64,000 bases of DNA from positions 496,001-560,000 of the forward strand of contig OZ241390.1 of NCBI GenBank assembly GCA_965200835.1. The letters run 5' to 3'. The stretch is from JAPPFW01 sp965200835 (GTDB lineage Bacteria > Actinomycetota > Acidimicrobiia > Spongiisociales > Spongiisociaceae). Under the pieces are notes generated by a model, which did no database searches, had not been told where the DNA came from, and worked only from the letters and a program-made list of their open reading frames with translations. Positions 26,398 through 34,865 of the stretch are shown here, piece after piece. A program made the translations under genes and the position numbers. The first letter of the stretch is position 1, and the number at the start of each line of letters is the position of its first letter.

Positions 26398-27692
26398 GCA
26401 TCTCCGGTCAGTCCGTGCTACCGGCGTCGACCGGTGAGATGGAATGGGAGTCGCCCATGTACAGCGAGGCGGCTGCCCAGTTCGAGAACGTAGCCGAGCT
26501 CATAAACCTCGATGACAACATCCGGGAGCGGCTGAAGAGGCCACAGCGATCCCTGGTCGTGACCTTTCCCTACCGAACCGACGAGTACTCGAAGGTTGCT
26601 ACCGCGTTCGGATACCGGGTGCAGCATGTACTCACCATGGGACCCACCAAAGGGGGCATCAGGTACGCGCCGGACGTGAACCTGGGTGAGGTGGCCGCGC
26701 TGGCCATGCTGATGACCTGGAAGTGCGCCCTGGTCGGTCTCCCATTCGGCGGCGCCAAGGGTGGGGTGAGGATCGATCCTCTCCAGCTGTCACGAGCGGA
26801 GTTACAACGAGTGACCCGGCGTTACACCTCTGAGGTCATAAACATGATCGGACCCCAGAAGGACATTCCAGCTCCCGATCTGGGAACCGACGAGCAGGTG
26901 ATGGCCTGGATAATGGACACCTACAGCCAGAACCAGGGCCACGCCGTCCCGGCGGTAGTCACTGGCAAGCCGCCCGAGCTGGGTGGTTCGGTAGCCAGGA
27001 GAGAGGCGACCGGCCGCGGAATAATAAGCCTGCTTCCCAACGCGGCCGAGCGTTGTGGCCTCGCGGCGGGCAGCGCTCGCGTGGTCATCCAGGGCTTCGG
27101 CAATGTAGGCCGCTACGCGGCTATAGCCGCGGCCGAGCTAGGTTGCCGGGTGACAGGCGTGGGAGATCTGAGCGGCGCGATCTACAACGGTAACGGGCTT
27201 GAAGTAGGACGGCTCGCCCGCCATGCGGACCAGACCGGAGGTGTGGCAGGATTCCCAGGCGCCGAGCCCCTCCCGCCGGACGAGCTACTGTCCCTCGATT
27301 GCGAAGTACTCATCCCAGCAGCTGTAGGGAGCGTCATTACCGGCGCCAATGCTGATTCGGTCAAGGCCCGCATGATCCTTGAGGGCGCCAACAACCCCAC
27401 CACCCTGGAAGCCGACCGCATATTGCAGGACAACGGAGTGTTCGTAGTCCCCGATGTGCTCTGCAACGCCGGAGGGGTAACCGTCTCCTACTTCGAGTGG
27501 GTACAGGACCTACAGAACTACTTCTGGTCGGAGAACGAGATAGTAAGCCGCCTACGCAAGATCATGATCCGAGCCTTCGAAGAAGTAGTAGAGCTCAGCG
27601 TAAGCCGGAAGGTAGACATGCGCACAGCCGCCCTCATCAAAGGCATCGAACGTGTGGCAGGCGCCAAACTCGTGCGCGGGGTCTACCCGTAG
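26394..27692 (+). CDS. Glu/Leu/Phe/Val dehydrogenase, probably glutamate dehydrogenase
   Basis: Reversible NAD(P)-dependent oxidative deamination of an amino acid, probably glutamate to 2-oxoglutarate. The 432 residues contain GPTKGGIRYAP near 81, the catalytic-Lys region WKCALVGLPFGGAKGG near 104-119, PAPDLGTDE near 162 and the Rossmann motif VIQGFGNVG near 229, with EGANNPTT near 337. The hexameric short form fits this length. It starts with GTG inside the DUF1015 stop. Preference for Glu over branched or aromatic amino acids is inferred and not certain. Confidence 0.9.
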   Translation: MSISGQSVLPASTGEMEWESPMYSEAAAQFENVAELINLDDNIRERLKRPQRSLVVTFPYRTDEYSKVATAFGYRVQHVLTMGPTKGGIRYAPDVNLGEVAALAMLMTWKCALVGLPFGGAKGGVRIDPLQLSRAELQRVTRRYTSEVINMIGPQKDIPAPDLGTDEQVMAWIMDTYSQNQGHAVPAVVTGKPPELGGSVARREATGRGIISLLPNAAERCGLAAGSARVVIQGFGNVGRYAAIAAAELGCRVTGVGDLSGAIYNGNGLEVGRLARHADQTGGVAGFPGAEPLPPDELLSLDCEVLIPAAVGSVITGANADSVKARMILEGANNPTTLEADRILQDNGVFVVPDVLCNAGGVTVSYFEWVQDLQNYFWSENEIVSRLRKIMIRAFEEVVELSVSRKVDMRTAALIKGIERVAGAKLVRGVYP

Positions 27693-27917
27693 TCGAACCG
27701 TGATGATTGCACCCGGATGACTTGATACCGAGACCCGCTGTAACCATAAGTCACTTCGTGCCGTCGCTACATGGTCTAGATAGATGGTACACGCACTCAA
27801 ACTGCACATCGTATATCCACAGAGATTTGGAAACATTGGGTGATAGTCAAAGTCGGAGAACGGCTGCCAAAGCGCCACGAGGCGAGAATTTAACTGACTC
27901 CCCTTTTCCAAAACGTA

Positions 27918-28256
27918 ATGCCCGTAAACGCAGACACTTTGCGCACGTTCAGTGAGCGATACTACAACGTGTACAAGGAAACGATCAACCTCAGTGGTGG
28001 GCTGTTCACTGGGGTCAGCACGGATATATGGGGTTTGGGGGAGTCGGGCTATCGTGTTCTTCCTAGTTGGATCAGAGCACGTTCGGTCAATCCGGGTCGG
28101 CAAAGGGCCAGCACGTTGGACGCTATTCGTCCATCTGGCTGGGATTTCAATCGGGATCTCAAAGTGGTGTGTGACCACATTGCAACGATCATCGGCGCCG
28201 GACGGGAAGTCCGCCCTGTGCTTGAAGCTATCGCACGCGATATGAACAGAATCTGA
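27918..28256 (+). CDS. Hypothetical protein, 112 residues
   Basis: A free-standing frame from ATG 27918 with protein-like composition (MPVNADTLRTFSERYYNVYK...), ending DMNRI. Third-position GC is lower than in neighbouring genes, and it lies in a patch of about 1.2 kb of weak coding signal, which suggests acquired or decaying DNA. No signal peptide, membrane segment or known motif is visible. It could be a real accessory gene or part of a larger broken one. Confidence 0.4.
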   Translation: MPVNADTLRTFSERYYNVYKETINLSGGLFTGVSTDIWGLGESGYRVLPSWIRARSVNPGRQRASTLDAIRPSGWDFNRDLKVVCDHIATIIGAGREVRPVLEAIARDMNRI

Positions 28257-28322
28257 GCTTCCCCCTTATCGGAGAACGTTGTGTGGTTGGGGTTAGGGGC
28301 TGTTCCTATCCCGCGGGACGGG

Positions 28323-28903
28323 TCAATCTGATGGCTGAGTTCGGGCGTATTCGGTTAGCCAGGGTGCGGCGGTAGCTTCTGAGGTGAATGCAGGGGCGAG
28401 GAGCATGGGGCCTTCGGAAGTGTCAGTGCGTTCGACGAGTCCAGAATTGCTGAATTGGTCCCAGGAGCCGTGACGGCCGGCTACCCGCCTATGCGGACCC
28501 TGAGGATCCCGGTCGATCAATGGACAAATCAGACGGAGGGCGTTGTTTGTACGTGTTATGCGACTACTCCTCGATCTCGTAGGAATGCCGCCCATGGGTC
28601 GCGAACACGGGGAGTCAGGTAGAGATCGTCCCATACATCGATATCAATGAAATGGTGGAGGTTGTGCTCGCGACCGTCGGGCATCAGTTGGGCGTCGGCT
28701 AGCAGCTATTCACACCGGTCGGTCAGGTCATACGGGATGGTGTGCTCCGTGTGACATGGGTTGGTAGCTTCACTACGCCCGATGCTTTGGGTCATCGAGG
28801 GGTCCTCTAGGTCGTCAGGCCTCGCGATGGCCATACGAGCCAGCGGCTGGACTCGGGTACTCATGCGGGAATTGTGCCCAGACATGACCTCATCCCGTCG
28901 CAC
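28323..28903 (-). pseudogene. Decayed gene of unknown function, minus strand
   Basis: Protein-like sequence continues on the minus strand from about 28903 but is broken. One frame reads MSTRVQPLARM... to LTDRCE, meets a TAG, then goes on in the same frame with MPDGREHNLHHFIDIDVWDD... to a TAA at 28556. A second frame then carries a plausible C-terminus (GLVERTDTSEGPM... to ARTQPSD, stop at 28323). The pattern fits a small gene with one nonsense change and one frameshift. No family is recognised. Confidence 0.38.
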
Positions 28904-28958
28904 TAAGGCCCACCGCGTTCACCAGACCGGAGTCATCCCGCGCGACTCGGGAGAGAAC

Positions 28959-29855
28959 TTAGCTGGCTACGGCGATTGGTTGGTGTTGTGGTGTTTCGGG
29001 GGTTTGGTCGCCTGCTACATCTGAGAACGCTGGGCAGATGGCTTGGAAGGAGCACCAGCTGCACAGGAAGGATGGCCTCGGGGGGAAGTTGTTCTGGTCG
29101 ATGGCCCTTCTGATCGCCTTTACCAGGGCTTGGATCTGTCGTTCCATGCCGTCAAGCATGCGATCGTCGACGGGGATCGAGTATTCGGTGGAGTTGGCGA
29201 GGTAGAGGAGGCGTAGCTCGGCGGGGGTCTTGCCGAAGCGGCTCCTGACCAGCAGGGCATATATCTTCAGTGCGAAGAAGGCTGGCAGGGCGTAGCGCTC
29301 GGAAGGTGCGCGGCCGGTCTTGTAGTCGGTGATGATCAGCCGGCCGTCGGGTAGTTCGTCGAGGCGGTCGAGTATCCCTCGGATGGTGATGTCATCCATG
29401 TCGGTCGACATCTCGAGTTCACTGTCGAGCGGGTCGACCTTCGTAGGGTCTTCCAGGGTCAGGTAGTTGGCGATCACCCGGAGGCTCTTGATGCCCCAGG
29501 CCCGTTCCTCATCCACGCTCTCGAACAGACCGGAGTACTCGGGCAAGCCTCGCAAGCCGGTCCAGGCTTCGCGGAAAAGGTCGAACAGGCGCTCCGCGGT
29601 GCGCTGGTCGGCGGGAAGGTCGAAAAGCCTCTCGAGGGCCAGATGAGCAGTGGTGCCCCGCGCCTGGTGTATCGAAGGGGTTTCAGGCAGGCGGTCGATC
29701 GACCGGTAACGGAACAACCGCGGACATTGTTTGAAGTTCGATGCCCGGCTAGGAGAGAGGGTTTCGAGGGTCGGACGGGTAGGTGAAGCGGGCGGCAGGT
29801 CCATCCCGACGGCACCTGGCCGGGCACCCTGATCGCGTTCGATGGTTAATGACAT
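28959..29855 (-). CDS. RecB-family PD-(D/E)XK nuclease with four Cys (Cas4/Rv2119-like)
   Basis: A free-standing nuclease domain of 298 residues without helicase. It has FKQCPRLFRYR near residue 46 (first Cys), GTTAHLALE near 71 (His of the RecB nuclease motif), GILDRLDELPDG near 170, LIITDYKTGR near 184 with the catalytic Asp and Lys, and CSWCSFQAICPAF near 270, giving four Cys for an iron-sulfur cluster. This is the arrangement of Cas4/AddB-type nucleases and of actinobacterial single-domain RecB-like proteins. No CRISPR array or cas gene is present, so a housekeeping DNA repair role is more likely. ATG 29855 follows the family. Confidence 0.86.
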   Translation of the reverse strand: MSLTIERDQGARPGAVGMDLPPASPTRPTLETLSPSRASNFKQCPRLFRYRSIDRLPETPSIHQARGTTAHLALERLFDLPADQRTAERLFDLFREAWTGLRGLPEYSGLFESVDEERAWGIKSLRVIANYLTLEDPTKVDPLDSELEMSTDMDDITIRGILDRLDELPDGRLIITDYKTGRAPSERYALPAFFALKIYALLVRSRFGKTPAELRLLYLANSTEYSIPVDDRMLDGMERQIQALVKAIRRAIDQNNFPPRPSFLCSWCSFQAICPAFSDVAGDQTPETPQHQPIAVAS

Positions 29856-30133
29856 AGTTGTAACTATACAGGGTCCCTGTGACACGTACCTCGAGCGGCG
29901 TGTGTGATCCTTCACACAGATAGCCCATGCTAAGTAATATCGAACCTCGTACTATTACATTACAGGATCCTAAGTGGATAGGGAAGAAGCCCTTCCCGGA
30001 CAGGTTGCTCCATAGTGCAGGTCAAGACGGAGGAAACCAAGCTCGGGCCGACGACGCGAGGCAAATAGTTGTAGCGGTACCCGACTCGGGTTAGCCTTGC
30101 ATCGGACACGGTAACCCCTCGAGAAAGGGCAAC

Positions 30134-30526
30134 ATGAACGATAACTTGATGAAGGGCGTCATCCCGGGCGTAATGGCCGGCTACCTGTTCCTCGCCTATG
30201 CCGGAGGGGGTATGCAGGACATGGTCGGTGGCATGATTGGCGCCAACGACTTGGTTGGCTTCATCCTGCACATCGTCTTCGGGGCGGTAATCGGGGCCCT
30301 TTATACAGCCTTCTTCGCTCCTCATGTGGAGCTGGGCAGCTCGCTTCTGAACATCGTGGTCGGTGGTCTGATCTACGGTCTCATCTGGTGGGTGCTGGGC
30401 GCCAACCTCATCATGCCGCTCGTCGCAGAAGGGGGCGTTGGGAGCTTCAGCCTAGGAACGAGCTTCTACGGGCACATCATCTATGGGCACGCTCTGGCGT
30501 TCCTGGTGGACGCCCTCAACGACTGA
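30134..30526 (+). CDS. Small multi-pass membrane protein, 130 residues
   Basis: A hydrophobic protein with about four membrane segments (roughly residues 7-25, 38-60, 68-90 and 105-125) and little soluble sequence. The ATG is preceded by GAGAAAGG, and third positions look coding. I do not recognise the family with confidence; general resemblance is to small uncharacterised Gly-rich membrane proteins. It stands alone between a divergent nuclease gene and a strong terminator, so it is probably transcribed by itself. Confidence 0.72.
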   Translation: MNDNLMKGVIPGVMAGYLFLAYAGGGMQDMVGGMIGANDLVGFILHIVFGAVIGALYTAFFAPHVELGSSLLNIVVGGLIYGLIWWVLGANLIMPLVAEGGVGSFSLGTSFYGHIIYGHALAFLVDALND

Positions 30527-30622
30527 CCGAGGAAGAACTAGACGGGGTATCTCCTGAGTCCCGGCCTGGTTGGTAACCACGAGGCTTACGGATCAGGCCG
30601 GTTCGGTTCCCCAACATCAATT

Positions 30623-30677
30623 GAGCGCCCCATCCGATCCTTCCCTCGGGATCGGGTAGGGCGCTCTCCTCTTTCTT
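30623..30677 (+). terminator. Rho-independent terminator
   Basis: A long stem (GAGCGCCC...GATCC paired with GGATCGGG...GGGCGCTC, about 18 bp with two mismatches) around a short loop is followed by TCCTCTTTCTT. It lies 97 bases beyond the small membrane protein gene and also separates it from the convergent isocitrate lyase gene. The rest of 30527-30845 shows no gene. Confidence 0.82.
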
Positions 30678-30845
30678 GACGTACTGGCCATCGGGTCGTG
30701 ATGCTGACTCGTGGCCCGGACGCGCAGTCTAGATGCCAGGCCGGAAGCTCATCCCCAGCGGACTCTTGATCATTACCAAACAGTCCCCGGTCCTCCAGAG
30801 ATCGGCGAGGACGGTGGGAAGCCCCGATCTGACCGGCGGAAGGCG

Positions 30846-32135
30846 TTAGAACTGTTTCGACTCGGTGGATCCGACCAGTGCCAGGGTCGATGACCGGCCA
30901 CCGGTCGCCACTTGCACTACCTCGTCGAAATATCCGGTCCCTACTTCCGCTTGGTGCTTGGCCGCCGTGTAACCGAGCGGCTCCGAGGCGAATTCACGCT
31001 CCTGAAGCCGGCTGTATGCAGCCATGCCGTGCGCATCGTAGGACCTGGCCAGATCGAACGTGTGATAGTTGAGCAGATGCCAGCCGGCGAGGGTGATGAA
31101 CTGGAACCGGTATCCGAGGGCAGCGATCCGTTCCTGGAAGTCGGCGATCTCGTCAGGGCTCAAATGGTGTTCCCAATTGAAGGAGGGTGAACAGTTGTAG
31201 GCCAGCAGCTTGCCGGGGAACCTGGCATGGATCGCCTCGGCGAAACGGGCTGCTTCCTCCACGTCCGGCTGCGACGTTTCGAACCACAGCAGATCGACAT
31301 ATGGAGCGAAGGCCAGGGCTCTATCGGTGGCAGCATCCATCCCACCCGAGTACCCGTGATAACCCTCGGGAGTCCGCTCGCCGGTCGTATACCCGCGATC
31401 GCGCGGGTCGCTGTCGTTGGTCAGCAGCCGGGCGTCCCGAGCGTCGGTGCGGGCGATCAGGATCGTGGGCACGTCCATCACATCGGCGGCCAGCCGGGCG
31501 GCGGTAAGGGTGCGAATGAACTGGGAAGTCGGCACGAGAACCTTGCCGCCCATATGGCCACACTTCTTCTCGGAGGCCAGCTGGTCCTCGAAATGCACCC
31601 CGGCGGCACCCGCTTCGATCATGGCCTTCATGAGCTCGAAACCGTGGATCGGGCCGCCGAAACCGGCTTCGGCGTCGGCCACGATGGGAGCGAACCAATG
31701 GCGGCCGTTCTCACGGTTTATCGTGGCGATCTGATCCGCCCTGATCAGTGCGTTGTTGATCCGCCGGACCACATTGGGCACGCTGTTGGACGGGTAGAGG
31801 CTCTGATCAGGATAAGTCTGTCCTGACAGGTTGGCGTCGGCGGCCACCTGCCAGCCGCTCAGGTAAAGGGCTTTCAACCCGGCCTTGACCATCTGGACGG
31901 CCTGGGCGCCGGTCAGCGCGCCGAACGTGCGCACCATCTCCTCGGTCTGGAGGAGATACCAAAGGCGCTCCGCTCCGGCTCGAGCGAGGCTGTGCTCGAT
32001 CTGGAGGCTGCCGCGCAGCCGGAGTACGTCATCGGCGGAATACGCGCGCTCGATGCCCTGCCAGCGGGCCTCGCTCTCCCAGCGCGTCTGGAGAGCTTCG
32101 GCCTCCTGGTGCCTACTCCGGATACTCATCAACAT
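30846..32135 (-). CDS. aceA: Isocitrate lyase
   Basis: Glyoxylate-cycle enzyme splitting isocitrate into glyoxylate and succinate. The 429 residues show the family blocks SGWQVAADAN near 93, SLYPSNSVP near 112, the catalytic KKCGH at 190-194, LIARTDARD near 226 and YNCSPSFNW near 320. ATG 32135 has GGGAAG 6 bases upstream; TTG 32141 and ATG 32129 are less likely. Malate synthase is not in the window. The gene is divergent from a LysR gene across about 205 bases containing an inverted repeat, so the regulator may control growth on C2 compounds or fatty acids. Confidence 0.95.
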   Translation of the reverse strand: MLMSIRSRHQEAEALQTRWESEARWQGIERAYSADDVLRLRGSLQIEHSLARAGAERLWYLLQTEEMVRTFGALTGAQAVQMVKAGLKALYLSGWQVAADANLSGQTYPDQSLYPSNSVPNVVRRINNALIRADQIATINRENGRHWFAPIVADAEAGFGGPIHGFELMKAMIEAGAAGVHFEDQLASEKKCGHMGGKVLVPTSQFIRTLTAARLAADVMDVPTILIARTDARDARLLTNDSDPRDRGYTTGERTPEGYHGYSGGMDAATDRALAFAPYVDLLWFETSQPDVEEAARFAEAIHARFPGKLLAYNCSPSFNWEHHLSPDEIADFQERIAALGYRFQFITLAGWHLLNYHTFDLARSYDAHGMAAYSRLQEREFASEPLGYTAAKHQAEVGTGYFDEVVQVATGGRSSTLALVGSTESKQF

Positions 32136-32282
32136 GGACAACTTCCCTCTCGGGTCCTGGGTCCTACCCTCGCTGCTCCGGGGTCACGCCGCAACGCGAT
32201 CGTCCCAGCAGGGAATTGGGTCTAACTCGACCAGTATCCGGGAAACCGGATGATAAGACTAGCCCCTTTGTTGTAATCGTTA

Positions 32283-32301
32283 TGATAGGAGATAGCTATC
32301 A
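32283..32301. promoter_or_regulatory. Inverted repeat in aceA-LysR divergent region, candidate LysR site
   Basis: TGATAG and CTATCA are separated by 7 bases, matching the T-N11-A style of LysR sites. A palindrome GATAGCTATC overlaps its right half. The site lies 39 bases before the LysR start and about 150 before the aceA start, well placed to act on both. Confidence 0.45.
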
Positions 32302-32340
32302 CTCCACGGCTTCGGCGACTCTGGGGGAAAGGGAGAGAAG

Positions 32341-33279
32341 GTGGAACTAATACATATCCAGTCGTTCCTGGACGCAGCCAGGGCGGGGAGTTTCCGCCGG
32401 GCGGCCCGCATTTCGTACATGAGCCAGCCTTCGTTGAGTGCCCGCATCAAGTCTCTCGAGAGGGAGCTACGAACCCCACTGTTCCATCGTCTCGGGCGCG
32501 GTGTCCGCCTCACCGGAGCAGGGGAGGCATTCCTCCCCTATGCGGAGCGGGCGCTCGAGTTCGTCGAGAGAGGTCGGGAGGCCGTTAGGGAGACCATGGA
32601 CCTCCAGGAGAGCACCATCACCATCGGCTCTGCCCGCACCATCGGCACCTACATCCTCCCCCCGATACTCGAACTGTTCCAGCGCCGCTTCCCACACGTG
32701 TCGGCCCATATCAGAACCGGACGTTCCACCGATGTTCTCACGATGATCGTGGACGGAGTAGTGGATCTCGGTCTGTCGAGGGGACTGAACCATCCCGAGG
32801 TTCACTCGATCTACCTGTATGACGAGGAGATAGTCCTGGTGACCCACCCCGACCATCAGTTCGTCGAGCGTGGACACGCCGGTATCGCCGACGTGGCTCG
32901 CCAGCCTCTCATCCTCTACGACCCCAGCTCCACCTATTTCCTGCTCATCAACCAGGCCTGCCGGGAAGCAGGAGTGGTCCCCCAGATCGAGACCACACTC
33001 GACAGTATCGAAGCGACCAAGCGAATGGTGGCGCTGGGTCTCGGACTGTCCTTCTTGCCCCGTAGCGCTATCCGGGACGAGGTGGAGCGTGAGCTGCTGT
33101 GTCCGATCGGGATGTCCGACGAGCACAGGGTCTATTTGCAGACCCATGCCCTGGTCAGGCGTGCCCAGCATTACAGTGCCCCGCTGCTGGACTTTCTCAG
33201 GTTGTTACGGGAACTCCATGGCTGTGACCTCACTGAGATCACCGATAGCCCCGCGCGAGCTAACCGGCCTCGCACGTGA
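32341..33279 (+). CDS. LysR-family transcriptional regulator, divergent from aceA
   Basis: A 312-residue LysR regulator starting at GTG 32341 with a purine-rich site upstream. The helix-turn-helix reads SFRRAARISYMSQPSLSARI at 18-37, then TPLFHRLGRGVRLT; the effector domain follows, with the hinge around TITIGSARTIGTY near 95. Divergence from isocitrate lyase and the intervening inverted repeat suggest control of that gene, though the convergent amidohydrolase is another possible target. The C-terminus reaches to within 46 bases of that gene's stop. Confidence 0.91.
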   Translation: MELIHIQSFLDAARAGSFRRAARISYMSQPSLSARIKSLERELRTPLFHRLGRGVRLTGAGEAFLPYAERALEFVERGREAVRETMDLQESTITIGSARTIGTYILPPILELFQRRFPHVSAHIRTGRSTDVLTMIVDGVVDLGLSRGLNHPEVHSIYLYDEEIVLVTHPDHQFVERGHAGIADVARQPLILYDPSSTYFLLINQACREAGVVPQIETTLDSIEATKRMVALGLGLSFLPRSAIRDEVERELLCPIGMSDEHRVYLQTHALVRRAQHYSAPLLDFLRLLRELHGCDLTEITDSPARANRPRT

Positions 33280-33324
33280 GTGGGATCGCAGCTCTTGGAA
33301 GCTCCTTACGGATCGCTGAGACGC

Positions 33325-34794
33325 CTACTCCTCAGCAGGCGGTCCGGTGGGCTGCCAATCCTTCGTCAGAGCGGTCAGATCGGCCTCGCCGAATAGTTTT
33401 CGGGCGGCCTCCCCGGCGGCTGCCCTCACTCTGTCCTCGTCCACTCGAGTCGAGTGCCCGCCCTCCACGATGACCTCGCCTGCCACGATGACCGTATCCA
33501 CATCGCTGGATCGGCCCGAATGCACCACCGATGCCACCGGACGGTTCCATGGGGTATGGCGGACTTTGTCTACATCGAGTGTCACCAGGTCAGCTACCCG
33601 CCCGGTTTCCAGCGAGCCACCCTCGATACCGGTCATGGTCGCGCCACCGAGCGTGCCGAGCTCGAGAAATTGCTCGACAGTGGTGGCGGTCGGATCGAGA
33701 TGGGCAACCCTATGCATGAGGGTTCCCACTTTCATAGCTTCGAAAATGTCCTGTCCTGCCACCGCTACCCCGTCGCTTCCGAGGGCAACATTGGCACCGG
33801 CCGATAGCAGCGGTTGGAGAGCCAGCACGCCGGACGCCAGATACTGATTGGACACCGGGTTGTGAACCGCGGTCGCTCCCCGCCCGCCCATTGCGCTGAC
33901 CTCGTCGGGATCCAGCCAGATGGCATGGGCGAGCGTGGTTAGGGAGGTAAGCAGACCCTGGCTCTCCAGCCAGGCGACCGGTCGGGAGCCGTGAACGGCT
34001 TCGAAGAACCCGATCTCGTCCTGGGCCTCCGAGCAGTGCATGTGCCAGCGGACTCCCGCCTGCTCGGCAAGCTCGGCACAAGCCGCGATCAAGTCGGCAG
34101 TCACGTAGACGATATTCTCGGGGCAGGGCCAGATCTCCACGCGAGCGCCGGGCGGTCGTTCAGCCAGGCACTCCCTGATGATGGATAGTTCCTGTTCGGC
34201 CGTCCAAGCGAACAGGTCCGGAGCTACGCCCATCAGTTCCGCCCCAGGATTCATCTCGCCGAAGACTCCCCGAGCGATAGCACCCCTGATACCCACCTCC
34301 TCCACTGCCCGGGCAACCGCCAGAGTCGTGTCGGTATCGGTGGGTGCGTAGTGATTGTCAACCACCATGGTGGTTCCCGATAGTGCGGCCTGGAGGGCGC
34401 CGAGCTGGGCTGCCGCCACGGCCATCTCCCGGTCGATGGTGCGGGAGTAGGGGAACATGAAATGCCGTAGCCAGGGCACCAGGCTCATGCCGTCGCCCAG
34501 ACCCCGCCCCAGGCTCTGGAAGAGATGGGTGTGACCATCGGTAAGTCCGGGCAGTACTACTTTGCCGGTGCAATCGATGATCCGGCGGGCGCCTGTCCGG
34601 TAATGGTCGAGTTCCGGACGACTGCCCACTGCCACGATACGTTCGCCTGCAATCGCTACTGCACCGTCGGTATGCACTGTGCGCTGGGGGTCGAGGGTGA
34701 TGATCACCCCGCCCTCGATGAGCAGGTCACACTCGGGTAGCTGGGGCGGGTCCGTGTGCTCGCTTCGTGACGGTACAGGGAAAGGCTTGCTCAT
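33325..34794 (-). CDS. Amidohydrolase family protein (cytosine/guanine deaminase or chlorohydrolase-like)
   Basis: Metal-dependent hydrolase of 489 residues in the same broad family as the amidohydrolase at 7.4 kb but clearly divergent. Motifs are GLTDGHTHLFQSLGRG near 82, MHCSEAQDEIGF near 250, LAHAIWLDPDE near 287, VHNPVSNQYLASG near 308 and GSDGVAVAG near 340 with the metal-binding Asp. Related enzymes deaminate or dechlorinate N-heterocycles (8-oxoguanine, guanine, triazines). The ATG at 34794 avoids running into the neighbouring ligase gene. It lies 71 bases downstream of an acyl-CoA ligase gene; the link is unclear. Confidence 0.85.
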   Translation of the reverse strand: MSKPFPVPSRSEHTDPPQLPECDLLIEGGVIITLDPQRTVHTDGAVAIAGERIVAVGSRPELDHYRTGARRIIDCTGKVVLPGLTDGHTHLFQSLGRGLGDGMSLVPWLRHFMFPYSRTIDREMAVAAAQLGALQAALSGTTMVVDNHYAPTDTDTTLAVARAVEEVGIRGAIARGVFGEMNPGAELMGVAPDLFAWTAEQELSIIRECLAERPPGARVEIWPCPENIVYVTADLIAACAELAEQAGVRWHMHCSEAQDEIGFFEAVHGSRPVAWLESQGLLTSLTTLAHAIWLDPDEVSAMGGRGATAVHNPVSNQYLASGVLALQPLLSAGANVALGSDGVAVAGQDIFEAMKVGTLMHRVAHLDPTATTVEQFLELGTLGGATMTGIEGGSLETGRVADLVTLDVDKVRHTPWNRPVASVVHSGRSSDVDTVIVAGEVIVEGGHSTRVDEDRVRAAAGEAARKLFGEADLTALTKDWQPTGPPAEE

Positions 34795-34865
34795 ACCCGT
34801 GTCGATGATATCAATGCCTGCGGCTGGGAGTCTCTTGCCCTTTGGGCAGGGTGGATGACTTTGTC

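Noticed and set aside
27552..28178. 208-residue minus-strand frame after glutamate dehydrogenase
   Set aside because: It overlaps the end of glutamate dehydrogenase and shows no protein-like pattern.
28959..29855. Type I CRISPR-associated Cas4
   Set aside because: The motifs resemble Cas4, but there is no array and no other cas gene in the window.
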